Shown here piece by piece: positions 1 to 12,714 of a stretch of 64,000 bases of DNA (positions are counted from its first letter, which is position 1; every line of letters starts with the position of its first letter). The notes under the pieces are model-generated. The model did not search any database. It worked only from the letters and a program-made list of their open reading frames with translations, and was not told where the DNA came from. The position numbers and the translations under genes are program-made. Origin of the DNA: Taudactylus pleione (taxonomy: Eukaryota; Chordata; Amphibia; Anura; Myobatrachidae); contig JAUIMM010000121.1 of the NCBI GenBank assembly GCA_031769625.1, forward strand, positions 12,210,001-12,274,000, read 5' to 3'.

Positions 1-1281
1 ACTTGCATCCTCAAAGCAGCAGCGACAAGCGTGCGTCTGTCTGTTAAAGGGTGGTGACACCCTCAAAGTGTGCTACACAAACAATAAAAATATTCTTCTT
101 TTTTCTGTCTTTGTGAATTGTGTGGGCTGTAGCCGCACCTGCATCCTTAAAGCAGCAGCGACAAGCGTGCGTCTGTCTGTTAAAGGGTGGTGACACCCTC
201 AAAGTGTGCTACACAAACAATTAAAATATTGTTCTTTTTTTTTCGGTCTTTGTGAAATGTGTGGGCTGTAGCCGCACCTGCATCCTTAAAGCAGCAGCGA
301 CAAGCGTGCGTCTGTCTGTTAAAGGGTGGTGACACCCTCAAAGTGTGCTACACAAACAATAAAAATATTCTTCTTCTTTTTTCTGTCCATGTGAATTGTG
401 TGGGCTGTAGCCGCACCTGCATCCTTAAAGCAGCAGCGACAAGCGTGCGTCTGTCTGTTAAAGGGTGGTGACACCCTCAAAGTGTTCTACACAAACAATT
501 AAAATATTGGTCTTTTTTTTTCGGTCTTTGTGAAATGTGTGGGCTGTAGCCGCACCTGCATCCTTAAAGCAGCAGCGACAAGCATGCGTCTGTCTGTTAA
601 AGGGTGGTGTAACTCTCAAAGTGCTCCAAAAAATAAAAAACAATTTTCTTAATGTGTTTGTGACTTGTGTGCGATGTAGCCGCACTTGCATCCTCAAAGC
701 AGCAGCGACAAGCGTGCGTCTGTCTGTTAAAGGGTGGTGACACCCTCAAAGTGTGCTACACAAACAATAAAAATATTCTTCTTTTTTCTGTCTTTGTGAA
801 TTGTGTGGGCTGTAGCCGCACCTGCATCCTTAAAGCAGCAGCGACAAGCGTGCGTCTGTCTGTTAAAGGGTGGTGACACCCTCAAAGTGTGCTACACAAA
901 CAATTAAAATATTGTTCTTTTTTTTTCGGTCTTTGTGAAATGTGTGGGCTGTAGCCGCACCTGCATCCTTAAAGCAGCAGCGACAAGCGTGCGTCTGTCT
1001 GTTAAAGGGTGGTGACACCCTCAAAGTGTGCTACACAAACAATAAAAATATTCTTCTTTTTTCTGTCTTTGTGAATTGTGTGGGCTGTAGCCGCACTTGC
1101 ATCCTCAAAGCAGCAGCGACAAGCGTGCGTCTGTCTGTTAAAGGGTGGTGTAACCCTCAAAGTGTGCTCCACAAACAATAAAAATATTCTTTTTTTTTTT
1201 CTGTCTTTGTGAATTGTGTGGGCTGTAGCCGCACTTGAATCCTCAAAGCAGCAGCGACAAGCGTGCGTCTGTCTGTTAAAG
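1..1281 (+). repeat. ~138-bp tandem array, diverged relative of the hAT leader repeat
   Basis: Ten units begin at about 5, 141, 280, 420, 558, 688, 823, 963, 1100 and 1238, with spacings of 130-140 bp. Each contains tagccgcac, a run close to gcgacaagcgtgcg, gttaaaggg and an A/T-rich tail, in the same order as the ~160-bp repeats in the leaders of copies B-D, so both descend from one unit. The A/T tail tends to alternate between two versions in neighbouring units (aataaaaatattctt and attaaaatattgttc), suggesting a ~276-bp dimer. The array continues beyond the left window edge. Confidence 0.9.
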
Positions 1282-1283
1282 GA

Positions 1284-1672
1284 TTACATCGGTGACAGCA
1301 TCCAAGTAGGCATGTCAGACAGTCCGTACCTGTACTGGCAGGAAAAAGAAGCAATTTGGAGGTCCCTGTACAAACTGGCTCTATTTTACCTGAGTTGCCC
1401 CCCCTCCAGTGTGTACTCCGAAAGAGTGTTTAGTGCAGCCGGGAACCTTGTCAGCGAAAGGCGTAGGAGGTTGCTTCCACAAAATGTGGAGAAGATGATG
1501 TTCATAAAATGAATTATCAACTCTTCCAGGGAGACCAGCCTCCAGAACGTACAGAGGGACCTGTGGTTCCAGCAGGGACGAATTAATACTCTGTGAGGAT
1601 GAGGATGTACACACTGAAGAGGGTGAGGAATCGGTGGATGAGGAGGATGAGGATGACATCTTGCCTCCGTAG
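1284..1672 (+). pseudogene. hAT transposase C-terminal fragment (copy A)
   Basis: The sequence encodes residues matching about 904-1036 of the intact transposases, including the hAT C-terminal dimerisation segment with YSERVFSAAGNLVSERRRR and the proposed catalytic Glu. There is no start codon or N-terminal part. A one-base loss near 1507 turns FIKMN into FIK-stop, and 1550-1585 has lost bases where the intact copies encode the start of the acidic tail. It shares a Ser (GMSDSP) with copy D where B and C have Ala. It cannot encode an active enzyme. Confidence 0.9.
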
Positions 1673-1728
1673 AGCCAGTTTGTGCAGGGACAGATTAATT
1701 GCCAGCTTGTTTTGTGGGGGCCCAAACG

Positions 1729-1784
1729 AACCAATCATTTCAGCCACAGTTGTGTGGCAGACCCTGGCGCTGAAATGATTGGTT
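1729..1784 (+). other. 3' hairpin of hAT copy A
   Basis: A perfect 16-bp inverted repeat (aaccaatcatttcagc, 1729-1744, with its complement at 1769-1784) lies about 57 bp after the old stop codon. The same structure is found in copies B, C and D, so it is a conserved part of the element's 3' region. Its role is unknown. Confidence 0.75.
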
Positions 1785-2305
1785 TGTTAAAGTGTGCATG
1801 TCCTGTTTATACAACATAAGGGTGGGTGGGAGGGCCCAAGGACAATTCCATCTTGCACCTCTTTTTTTTCGTTGCATTATGTACAGTTTGGGGCCTAGTT
1901 TTTCAATGCCATCCTGTCTGCCACTGCAGTTTCACGCCTAGATGGGTCACGTGTTTGTGCCGCCCACTCGTGTCGCTTAGCATAGTCATCCAGCTACCTC
2001 GGTGCAACCTTTTGGACATAAAAACACTATTGTGAGGTGTGAGGTATTCAGAATAGACTGGAAATGAGTGGAAATTAAGGTTATTGAGGTTAATAATAGC
2101 ATAGGAGCAGAAAAACCTACAAATTCTGTGATTTTAGCTGTTTTTATGCTTTTTTTCAAAAAAATATAGATCCAAAACACAAAACCCAGAACCCAAAACA
2201 CGGAAGGGTGGTTTTGGCAAAACCAATCCAGATCCAAAACACGAAGAAAGATCCAGATCCAAAACCAAAACACAAAACACGAAAAGTGGCCGGTGCACAC
2301 CCCTA

Positions 2306-2423
2306 ATATATATATATAAACACACATACATATACATAGACACACACATATATATATATACAATCATACACACACACATACACACACATACATACATAGA
2401 TATATATACACACACACATACAT

Positions 2424-2482
<59 letters not shown>

Positions 2483-2559
2483 TATCTATAATTATATATA
2501 TATATATATATATACACAGACACATACACACACATATATACATACAGACACACACATAC

Positions 2560-2595
<36 letters not shown>

Positions 2596-2638
2596 CATGC
2601 ATACATACATACACACACACATTCATATATACATACAC

Positions 2639-2675
<37 letters not shown>

Positions 2676-2735
2676 TATATATGTACACACACATATACAT
2701 ACATACACACACACACACACAACATCCACTCTGCT
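2306..2735. repeat. Compound (TA)n/(CA)n microsatellite
   Basis: Alternating runs of TA and CA with interspersed catacata. The hAT copy A right end abuts it, so the element probably landed in a pre-existing TA run, or the run grew from its atatatat duplication. Reading frames rich in Tyr, Ile, Cys and Val here are low-complexity artefacts. Confidence 0.95.
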
Positions 2736-3310
2736 TATACTAATTTTTATATAGTATATAATTGGAAGTAGCAGCAAAAGGAAAAATAAGCTGACTTACC
2801 AAACTGTCTGTTGGTTGTTGCGTTGCCAGTGGAACTGCAAGGGAGGGTGTTTGTAGTGGGAGAGGTGGTGGTGCTGCAGGCCTGCAGTTGCTGTGCTGTA
2901 ACTGACAGTACACGCGGGAGCCAGTTACTTTGTGCTCCCTGCCCTGGCTGGGGAGTCGGACTGCAGTCACTGTGTTGCTCTTCTCAGGCCGCGACAGCAG
3001 GGAAGAGCCGGTGCCTGGAGGGAGCAGCGTGATGACGTCGTGCGTTACACACGCCAGTCATAAGCCCAGGCCAGTACAAGACTGCCGGACCAGACCAAGT
3101 GACAGCGGTAAGGGGGGGTGTTGGGCGGCTTAATATTTTTTTTATTTTTGCCTATTTGGACAGGCAGATGGACAGTCAGTGTCTAAATAAGTATTATGTT
3201 GGACCCGACCACAAAGTTTTCTACAGGTCCAGGGGGGGCCCTTGTGAGAGGGGGGCCCGGGGTTACTTGCCCCCTTTGCCCCCCCCTTAATCCGGCTCTG
3301 TATGGATATA
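2736..3310. other. G/C-rich repeat-like segment, unclassified
   Basis: Contains G-runs and a distinctive tail, cccccccttaatccggctctg, at about 3280-3302. The reverse complement of that tail, CAGAGCCGGATTAAGG, resembles the terminal repeat of hAT-type miniature elements. I could not find the partner end or a target duplication, so the assignment is weak. No gene seen. Confidence 0.25.
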
Positions 3311-5729
3311 TTTATATACATTCAGCACTTACTGTGGCAGTGTTGCTGCAGGTAAGCAACACATTTCAAGCATCACTATTATTGTCTTTCCAGAAAAAAT
3401 GGGGACATGTTCCTAGTGAAATGCTTTATGATTGCAGAGCTACACAGATCCATATCTTCACAGATAATCCAGCATTCAATCAACTAACATTTCAGCACTT
3501 TGTTACCATAGCATTTCATGTGATTAAAGCCTTGTCTAGATCATCTAGCAATCCAAGGACACAAAACTGTTTGGTTTCATAGATGATATCACTTAGATTT
3601 TTAAACATATCATATAGGTCTTTCCCCTATGGATTATAACTAAAAGAGCTGCATTCTTTAGTTTTCAGGGGCAAAAAAAAAAGAATTTTGCTAGGTGTGT
3701 TAAAGTGCAGTTCATTGTATAAGCCAGTAGGTGGTGTGCTATGATATATATTTTTTATATTCAAGGTTATTTTGATTGCAGATTTCAAAATTGTATGTAA
3801 TGTTCTGAAGAAGATCAGCATCTTACTAAACTAGATAGACTCATTCCTCTCATATACGATACAAATTTCTATTCTCTTTCTGTGTACAGGTTATGACCAA
3901 AGTTAAGAGTTCTGTGTTTACTTCCTTTTTGCCTTCGGTCATTTTGGAGGTTTGAACCTAAACACTAACCAGTGATGTCATACAACTCCCACTAATCATA
4001 TCATATCATATCCCCCTGACTTAAGTCCATGCCTACATACTATTGTACTGTGAGGGGGTGAAAGCAATATATGGAGATTATGGGATGGGAACATAAAATA
4101 TTGACGCCCTAGCACATGCAGAATTTATAATAGCTACGTAAAGTCATGCAACATGAAAACTATTATTCATCTATGTTTTAATATATCGCCTAGATATCAA
4201 AAAACAAACGCAACATAGAATTGATGTTACTTTACTAGCAGGGTTTAGTTATCACAACTACATCCCTGGTTGTAGGCCAAAGCGTGAAATGGACAATCAC
4301 ATTTTTGCAGGGCTAAAATTGTGCTTACATGTTCTCAGCTTTACAAACTTATATTTTTCCAAACCGAGATAAGGTGATCTACAGTCTGAGAAAAAGTCTT
4401 TATTTGGGTTTTGAAGAAGGTCATGCTTGTCAGTAATGGGTTAATGGCACTGTGCAAAAACCTGTAACAACAATGAAAATAAAAACTGGGAGCACAGCTC
4501 ATGCCAGAGATAAAGTGCTCCCAGTATATTAAAAACAATTTATTTTCCGGAGTTGATTCCCCTTTCTCTGAACTCATCCTTTGTTCTGTATACCAACTAA
4601 TAAGTAGCTGTACGGGTAACCCTTGCAGTACAGAGCACAATACAATTATAATTTGTCATCTCAATCTACAGAAACTTAAAATCAGCAGTCCATAAGAAAG
4701 CGTGGTAAAGCTTATTAGACAGTATTTTAAGGTCACAAATAGTAGACATACATATTGTATTATTCTTTTTACTTAAAGGGGTTGGCCACTTTTTGGACAA
4801 CCCCGTCCTGCCCCTCTATCTAGCAATTAGGTGGGCACCCACTCCATCACAGTAAGTTAGGAGTGGGATCAGAACGGCAGTTCAGAGCTATGGAAGATTT
4901 AAATGGCACCGTCCAAATTAATGGACCCGAAAGTTAAATTCAGATCTGTTGAATTATCTATTTGAATTGGACTGGAAGACTGAAATCGTGTTATTTATAA
5001 CTAGCTAGTGTTTTAAAGAAAGTGACCCAACATTACAAGCTGTAATATTTTAATCAATTTTCATGAACGAGTATCAAAAAAGTAGAGGTAACCTGAAACA
5101 TTTTGTCTTGTTACGCCCTATGGGCTTTATCCTTGATGCCCAACCAAACATTTGGCATATTTAATACATTTTAATTATGTGAAATTGTTGTTTTTTTTTT
5201 AGTTGCTTATTTTCAGGATATTGGAAATACTCTGCCAATCTCATTAATTTAAGTTCCAGGGATCCAGCTGTTATGGTTCTTTGACCCCGGCAAACAGAAT
5301 ACAGATTTTGTATGAAGAATGCTGGTGGCCAAGGTCAGTACGGAATTGTCATAGAGTTGCCAGGGAGAAGTAAGCAACATTGGTCCAACATTTACTACAG
5401 AAAAAAATATAAAATAAATAAATTGTTCACCAATTTGAAAGACTGAGAAAGATTAAAACAATGCTGACATTTTTTGGTTGGAAAATGCAGTAGCCAGTCG
5501 AATAACATTATACCATTGCGCAGTTGCTGACCATCCATCATTTTATTACATATGTACAGTAGTTTCACTGTGACCAAAATAAAGACAGCTTACTACATTC
5601 TGTATGACTCTATAAACTTATTACATTACATTTAACATCTGTTATAAATTACTGCTGTATCGTTTTGCAGCCCACCTGTGACCAGGAGATACTATTATTT
5701 ATTCAGTAGTATCACGACTCTACTATAAC
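3311..5729. other. Intergenic A/T-rich DNA
   Basis: No convincing gene. A short hairpin sits at 4780-4806 (ggggttggcc ... caacccc), the kind of palindrome left by miniature inverted-repeat elements. All open frames are short and have no recognisable domain. Confidence 0.5.
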
Positions 5730-6146
5730 CATACTTGCCAACTATCCCTTATTATCAGGGAGACTATCTGAAATAGTAGCAATCTCCCTGACTCCCTGAA
5801 GAGTCTAGCATTCTCCCTGATTGTACCTTACCTTCATTATGAAGCTGTTATACAAAAGAAAAAACAGAGCTATATACATTCAAATAGGATCATTAGTATC
5901 ATTTCCCTGCATTGGTTATAAGGCACAATAAGTTCCTATGGTTACATGCATTTTCTAAAAAGTATCAGTGTGTTTTCAACAACAAGTAGATCTTACTGAC
6001 TGCTTTTGGGCTCGTTTACATTTGGCTGTATGTCAATTTTATAGTACGCTTTTCAGATGGAGAACTACACGTCCACTTTACCGCCACGCTCATAGGTGTT
6101 GCTTCCATAGTCTCCCTGAAATGCTTTTTCAAAAGTAGGCAAGTAT
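5730..6146. mobile_element. Inverted-repeat element, CATACTTGCC family
   Basis: Begins catacttgccaac and ends with the complement gtaggcaagtat, enclosing about 417 bp with no coding capacity. The same terminal motif bounds the elements at 9353-11061, 12249-12640 and 35955-36341. The last has an 8-bp duplication, pointing to a hAT-like origin. No exact duplication is visible here. Confidence 0.55.
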
Positions 6147-7820
6147 AAATATAGTATTTGTATTGTGATTGTTGCAGACATTTTTTTTTTGTACTTACAG
6201 TACTTGTCCTTTAGCTGTTTGTAACCTGTAATGTAGCATTGAGGCCCTCCTCCCCAATGGCTTTGCCTCTGAATAAAACTGACTGTTAAGATAAAGGGAT
6301 CGCCATAGTGGGAAAGGTATTTCTTATTGCTAGAGGTGGCAAAACTTGTTATGACATGTATTGGATATGTGTTGACAAGTCCTGCATCTCCCTATGATTA
6401 GTCTTTCCGGTAGTCCCAATTTTTGAGGTATGGCCAATTTGTTATGCTTGTTGCCCTGTATTACAGGGATGCATGTTAACATAATTAGCTGCCTCATAAT
6501 GGCTGCTGTAATTTACACCCTTAACCTATAAGAGAGAAATTCCCATGTATGGGTACTAACCTAAATACAGACAGGTAATACAGCATACAGTAGTTTTCTT
6601 TTTATGTACATACAGTACTGTAGTAATTGACAAATCAAAGTGATCACTAATGAAATATACATTCTTCACGTGCAGAATGCATGTTTTTATATTATCAGCT
6701 GTAGACATGCAGCATGTATATTTAATATTTGTATGGTTACATACTGTATAACCCACTAAGCAACAGTGTTTTGTGTATGGGCTTTATTTATTTATCACAG
6801 TTCATTCAATCAATGTACCAGCTCAGTGTTGGAAATACAGAGAGTGAGGTGGTGTAGCTGTTATAGGGCCAGAGGTGAGGGTAAGGGGACTCGAGGTGAG
6901 GGGAGTACCGCAATGCATGCCCAGGAAGCTAAAGTGGTATGGCTGGACCCTACCTAAATTTTGCTATGGGGTTCGGCAATGCACTGTTCTGTCCCAGTTC
7001 TAGTTATTTCACTTATATTCTCAAGCAGAAGTATCAGTTTTATGTAAAGGACCACTAAACCAAATTATGAGAACTGAGAAGGGTACGGGGGGAGAGAGGC
7101 TTTTGTCACAATGAAAGTAGAACATGATGGGTGTGTACCACATACCTCAGGAATGCACCTTGCACTTCTGTAGTGCTATGTTGCTCCATCACGCCCCACA
7201 CACTTCACCGGAGAAATCCCGGGAGATTGGACAAGTACAGTATGTTCTTCCATTGTCTAAAACAACTCTTTGGCATGTGCAACGGTAAGAGGTGAGTGTT
7301 CCACCCGCTCACTACAGTGAGGAAGACACATCACCCAACGTTCTTAACGGTCTGAAGAAAATCCTAGCTGTTGGGTATGTGGGATAGTCCACCTCAAATT
7401 GGGAATTTCCCACCATTAGAAGGTGTGTTAAACCTAAAGTGCTAGTTGACTTGTTTGCCAAATCTACAGTACAGTATGCTTAAAGCTTGTAGTTGATAAT
7501 AAGGACTGAAGATATTTGTGAATGTGGGGGAAGATATTTTATTATGCAACACACAAGCTCACTCTCCAGGCTCCTTTTGTCTGAAATGACTGATAACAGA
7601 TTTATGTATAGGTGAAATTATCGCTGCTGTAATGGCAACTCGCACTCTTCGCAGGTAATTGGATTGACCACATAGTATGGAAACACTGACATTTATTTTG
7701 AGACTGTCATTAGATTTCATTATATACAGCAACTTGCATTTTAGGTTTAGTGATTTTTTTTAAGATAATTTATTCACATCCTTCTACCACTGGCAAGTCT
7801 AGGCTGTCTTTTTCCAGTTT
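6147..7820. other. Intergenic DNA
   Basis: A/T-rich single-copy-looking sequence. No gene, terminal inverted repeat or clear tandem repeat found. Confidence 0.5.
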
Positions 7821-8645
7821 TAGTGGTGTATTTATTAAAGTGCAGGTTTTTAGAAGTTGAAATGTTGCCCATAGCAACCAATCTGATTCTAGCTATTATC
7901 TTCAAGAAGGTGCTAGATAAATGTTAAGTACTGTAGAATCTGATTGGTTGCTATTGGCAACATCTCCATTTCTAAAAACCCTTAGGGCCATTTTCAATTA
8001 GCCGTGTTAATTTCGTAGCCGTCGTCGGAATGTACTTTTCACCGACTTTGCGTGTTTGGACGCGAAAACTTGTTGTGCGCAGCCCAGCTTTTCACCCTAT
8101 TCAGTTCTAAAGGACGAGAAAACAGGACCTGGCGAAACGCAGACAGGCGAAAAGTGCTGTCAGATTTGGGAAAATCAACCTGACACCCCCCAAAAGTTGC
8201 ACTAACATTGGGGATCAATCGAGATGTCCACGAATAGCCCTGCTGAAGGTATTTGGGGTACTTAAATGCTCTCAATAGCTGCTACCCCGACTTTGATTTT
8301 TTTTTTGCCCCCTATTTCAAAGTAATTTTTTGGGGCGTTCTTCATTTTTTTAAAGGATTTTTTTGACGCAGTTATGCAATTGGGGCTTTCCCAAGGGTGC
8401 TGAGTGGTTTCCCGACTTTTGCACCCCAAAACTGCAATTCTGCACATTTTTCATAGGCGAATCTTTTTCACCTATTACATTTCATTGTGTTTTCACGTCA
8501 ACTATTTAAAATTGAAAACGGTGATACTTTTCCGCCTGGCGAAATGACGTCATCGGCAAAACTTTTTAGCTGAAAACGGCTTTTCGCGTCTAAGAATACG
8601 GCCCTTAGTCTCAATTTATCTTTAAAGATGTAATAAATACTACAT
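7821..8645. mobile_element. Palindromic miniature element, interrupted
   Basis: The arm tagtggtgtatttattaaag, followed by cccatagcaaccaatctgatt, is mirrored by aatctgattggttgctat and finally aataaatactac. The same family lies uninterrupted at 47081-47270, where the arms end in ggggtatattta/taaatatacccc. The right arm here is split by the insertion at 7985-8604. Non-coding; superfamily not determined. Confidence 0.6.
7985..8604. mobile_element. Harbinger-like miniature element nested in the palindromic element
   Basis: Starts gggccattttc and ends gaatacggccc, imperfect terminal inverted repeats flanked on both sides by tta (7982-7984 and 8605-8607). A 3-bp TWA-type duplication with GGGCC-type ends fits PIF/Harbinger elements. 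About 620 bp with no transposase. It interrupts the right arm of the surrounding element, so it is the younger insertion. Confidence 0.6.
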
Positions 8646-9352
8646 ATGCTGTGGGAATGGCAAATCTCAATCAAACAGTGGATAAACATGAATAAACTGC
8701 TTTTAGAGCTTCCCCTTATATCACTATAATCCATGTTTCTGAAGTATCCTAATTAAAAATGAGAAGAATCAGGTACATTCATTTTCAGTAATTACTGAAA
8801 TTATGTTAAAAATGCCTTATAACCATCATACAATGCAAATTTTTTAATGCGTACGCTTCCCCTTTAAACTGTTCTTGTAATAATTGTATTACACCAAAGC
8901 AGCTCTGCTGTGTTTATTACTCATATATGAAACATAGCAGCACACAGAACGCCTGCAGCACTGTCTTGAATCCAAGATACCATTTCTCAAAGTGGAAGAA
9001 ATTCCCCAGTCACTGTCGACATTGTCCATGTATAAATCACACTAATGCAGTTTTCATTGGAAAAATACAAGTGGTGAGGTGTTCTTGGTTAAACAAAGAG
9101 TCTTTTGCCCTGAAATGTAATACCACCTACAAAAAACTATGTAATACTTATTTTCTTTATTAGGGAGCTGCTGATTAGTCATCACTTTTTTAAAATCCGT
9201 GTCCCCCTTTTCATAAATGACTATCTGACAGTACAACTGTTAATGTTGGGCATACTACACTGTAGATGCAAATACTGTACCACCAGTCTTATTCTGTATG
9301 AACACAAAACTGTACAATGCAACTTCCCTTGTCCTCTATGCTGGACATAGGG
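8646..9352. other. Intergenic DNA
   Basis: No gene or clear repeat. Short frames here show no domain. Confidence 0.45.
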
Positions 9353-11061
9353 CATACTTGCCTACTGTACTGTTGAAAAAGCATTTCAGGGAGATTGTTA
9401 GACATCTTTATAATGGGGGTAAAGAGCAATCAGGAAGATTGCTAAACTCTTCAGGGCAGTGCTTAAAGTGGTCCTAGAGAAGTGGTGGAACGCACCGCAT
9501 GCCCCCCCCATTGTGCTTATTCAATAAAGGGACCGAAAAAGGGGCGTGGTCACACAATAGTATTTCCAGTTCAAATTAAGCCACACAGTAGCACAATCGT
9601 GATTCACATTACACCACATAGTAGTGTCCCTAATACATGTATGACACACAGCAGTGCCCCTTTTACACAATTCCCACATTTGTGCCCCTTATACACAATG
9701 CCCACAGTAGTAGTACCCCTTATACAATGCCCACAGCAGTAGTGCTCCTTACACATAATGCCCACTGTAGTGGTGCCCCTTATGCAATACCCACTGTAGT
9801 GGTGCCCCTTATGCAGTGCCCCCAGTAGTGGTAGTGCCACTTATGCAGTGCCCACAGTAGTGGTAGTGCCCCTTATGCAGTGCCCACAGTAGTGATAGTG
9901 CCCCTTATGCAGTGCCCCCAGTAGTGGTAGTGCCCCAGTAGTGGTAGTGCCCCTTATGCAGTGTCCACAGTGGTAGTGCCCTTTATGCAGAGTCCACAGT
10001 AATGGTAGTGCCGCTTATACAGTGCCACCTATACAATGCCCCCATTAGTAATCCCCCTGTAATAGTGCCCCCAATAGTAGTGCCATTTTTTTGCAATGCC
10101 CTCAGCAGCAGTGCCCCTTATGCAGTGCCCCCAGTAGTGGGTAGTGCCCATGCAGTGCCCACAGTTATAGTACCACTTATGCAGAGCCCACAGTAGTGGT
10201 AGTGCCTCTTATGCAGTGCCCCCAGTAGTGGTAGTGCCCATTATGCAGAGCCCACCTAATGCAGTGCCCCCAGGAGTGGTGCCGCTTATGCCATTTCCCC
10301 TATGCAATGCTCCCATTAGTAATCCACCTGTAATGGTGCCCCCAATAGTAGGGCCCCTAGTAGTAATGCCCCCATTAGTGCCCCCAATAGTAGTGCCAAC
10401 TGAGTACTGCCCCCAATAGTAAGCCCCCAGTAGTAGTGCCCCCTGAGTAATGCCCCCAGTAGTAGTGCCCCCAATAGTAATATCCCCTGAGTAATGCTCC
10501 CAGTAGTAGTGCCCCTTGAGTAATACCTCCAGTAGTAGTGCCCCTTGAGTAATTCCTCCAGTAGTAGTGCCCCCAGTAGTAATGCCCCCTATAGTGAAGC
10601 CGCTTAATAAAAAAAAAAATAAACCTTATACTTACCTTAAGCCCTGCTCCCTCGTCCGCTGCCGTCTAGTCATTGTGGCTGCTCCTCTGAACTATAGGAG
10701 AGACATCATGACGTCTCTCCCATAGTGCACTGCGGGAGCTGACATCTCTCCCACAGCGCACTGCGGAAACCCAAAGCCGGAGCTCCGCTGTGGGGAACCC
10801 AAAGCTGCCGCTGTGGGGAGGGAGCCGGGCGCCCGCTGGTAACAAAATCTCAGCGGGCGCCCGGCAAACGGAGCCTCCATGCTGCGCCGGGTTTAGGTGG
10901 GTCGGTGGAGGTGGAACTGGTTCCGTCTCCAAATAGAAGTGACTGAACGCAGTACCGCCCCATTCCGGCCCACTTTAACCCCTGCTTCAGGGAGTCAGTG
11001 AGATTGCTACTAGAGTATTTCAGGGAGTCTCCCTGATGATGAGGGAGAGTTGGCAAGTATG
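9353..11061. mobile_element. CATACTTGCC-family element carrying a minisatellite
   Basis: Left end catacttgcctac followed by a cagggagattg segment. The right end has the mirror order, cagggagtctccctg then gttggcaagtatg. The ~1.7-kb interior is mostly a degenerate tandem repeat (9600-10600) plus a G/C-rich part (10640-10900) with several small inverted repeats. No coding capacity. Target duplication not recognisable. Confidence 0.55.
9600..10600. repeat. Degenerate minisatellite (agtagtggtagtgcccc type)
   Basis: Dozens of imperfect copies of a ~15-32-bp motif built from 'agtagtggtagtgcccc' and 'ttatgcagtgccc(c/a)cagt'. Some superunits repeat in blocks (9830-9960, 10080-10260). Frames reading VVVPLMQCP or similar are a by-product of the repeat. 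Confidence 0.85.
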
Positions 11062-11120
11062 ACCTGATTATACTAATGCCTTCCAAAGCACAGCTGAGCA
11101 TAGGGACGTCCACTTCTGCT

Positions 11121-11516
11121 TTCTCATATCTGGCTGACGACGTGCAAGAGCGTAAACAGCGGTAACATCGAAACAGATTGGGCTACCATGCAGCATAAGT
11201 CTGACCAGCCGCAAACACTGCAGCTCTCATGACACGCAGAGAGCTCTCATGTTGTGAAGGAGATCGCAATAGGTAATTTATGCATGCTCATGAAATGGTG
11301 TTTAAACGGTCAGACACGACTGCTTTTGCCTAACCACCCCGTTACCTCCCCCAAACCCTTACTACATGTCCCTCACTTTGCGATTGGATACTCTGTGCTG
11401 GTGTAATCGCAAAAGAACCGCTGCACATGCACAGTGTGGCGTTAACGCATGTGCAATGGCAACAATCTCTTGATATGCGCAAAAATCTGCATTGCGTACA
11501 TCTCTGAATCAGGCCC
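11121..11516. mobile_element. GGGCCTGATTCAGA-family element, right part
   Basis: Ends in tctctgaatcaggccc, the right terminal repeat shared with the elements ending at 24775, 44552 and 55439. A matching left end was not found, so it is truncated or diverged. Non-coding. Confidence 0.4.
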
Positions 11517-12242
11517 AAAGTTCTCTGTGAAGAACGGATGGTACAATGTTAACATCATTACTGTAGACAATGTGATGTCAACATTTTCACTACTATACTG
11601 TTTCAGTTTGAAGTTTATAGTAATAGTCTGTTAGTAATGCAATTATTTATTACAAGTTACAACCACTATTATGTTAATGCTGTATACTGTGGTGTACTGA
11701 GGCTAAATGTATGAGGACACATCTGTAGTTCCACAATAGCTGTAGTTTCAGTATATTGGACCGGGGTCCCTCAAACCTCTGCTCCTTATACAAAGCAAAA
11801 CCATAAAAGAAAACACCACAAACATATTTTAAAAGTAGAATGTATTGTATTGTATTGTTTACCACTTTAACACAAAATTAAATCTTATTACATACACAAG
11901 GTATACTGAAACCTGAACTCTTAAGGACCAATGCAGAATTGAACTCAAGTCACTGTTATTATACGTGCATTGTAAGCTCTGAGAAAAATGTGTATGGTAG
12001 TCCATATGCTGAGTTGTACGCATCTACAGTATGTGTACGCTTAGATTTGCAGATATCATCATTAATGGTGTACATTTACACCAGTGTTATCCTTGGTGCA
12101 AGAGATCCACCTGAAAACCGGTGTACCGTCATGTACACACAACTCTGTATAGCTGACAATCAGAACCGCCATCAGGGCGGTACAGCCGTTACCGATTTAC
12201 TGGGCCCGGGCTCCGAGGGGCCCAGCTTGCTGTTATGATCGG
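11517..12242. other. Intergenic DNA with a possible hAT end
   Basis: No gene found. Near 12160-12240, cagaaccgccatcagggcgg followed by gggcccgggctc resembles the terminal part of a non-autonomous hAT element, but no partner end is visible. Confidence 0.3.
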
Positions 12243-12248
12243 CAATAG

Positions 12249-12640
12249 CATACCTGCCAACTGTCCCGCTTCCAGTGGGACAGTCCCTTTTTCCTGGGAC
12301 TGTCCCACTGTCCCACCCACGGGCCGCAGTGTCCCGTGGTGGGGGGGAAGCTGGGGAGAGCACATACCGCTGCTCTGCATAGCAGAGCAGCGGGTGTGCA
12401 GGAGGAGAACAGATGCCGTGCACATGCGGACAGCATCTGTTCTCTTGTGTACGGACTGCCTGGGGGCTGCCCAGCATCTCGGAGAGTGCTGGGCACGCCC
12501 CCAAAGTGACGAAAACGGGGGAAGCAGTGAGGCTCCGCCCCGTTTTTAGTTTACTCCACCCCTTTTACGGAAGCCACACCCCCTTTTCGGACAGCGCATG
12601 CCCTGTCCCTCCATTCATCTTTGAAATGTTGGGAGGTATG
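12249..12640. mobile_element. Miniature inverted-repeat element (CATACCTGCCAAC ends)
   Basis: Left end catacctgccaactgtccc, right end gttgggaggtatg. The six bases caatag occur immediately before (12243-12248) and immediately after (12641-12646), consistent with a target duplication. It contains a near-palindrome of gggacagtccc repeats. 392 bp, non-coding. Confidence 0.65.
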
Positions 12641-12714
12641 CAATAGTGTCATACCCGAGACCCTCTAGCATTGCACTTAGACACCTTAGACGTGGAACTA
12701 TTTTCTTCTGCATA

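Larger units (their letters stand above)
1..2305 (+). mobile_element. hAT element copy A: partial, internally deleted
   Basis: This is the right part of the hAT family that recurs complete at 17415, 36720 and 55860. The right end (CACCCCTA, ending 2305) and about 630 bp of 3' sequence match the complete copies closely, and an atatatat 8-mer follows as the expected target duplication. The left end lies outside the window. The promoter region and most of the transposase are missing: a diverged ~138-bp tandem array runs straight into codons matching the last ~130 residues of the transposase. It is a non-autonomous deletion derivative, visibly older than the other copies. Confidence 0.88.

Noticed and set aside
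2134..2777. Tyr/Ile/Cys/Val-rich minus-strand frames
   Set aside because: Translations of a TA/CA microsatellite.
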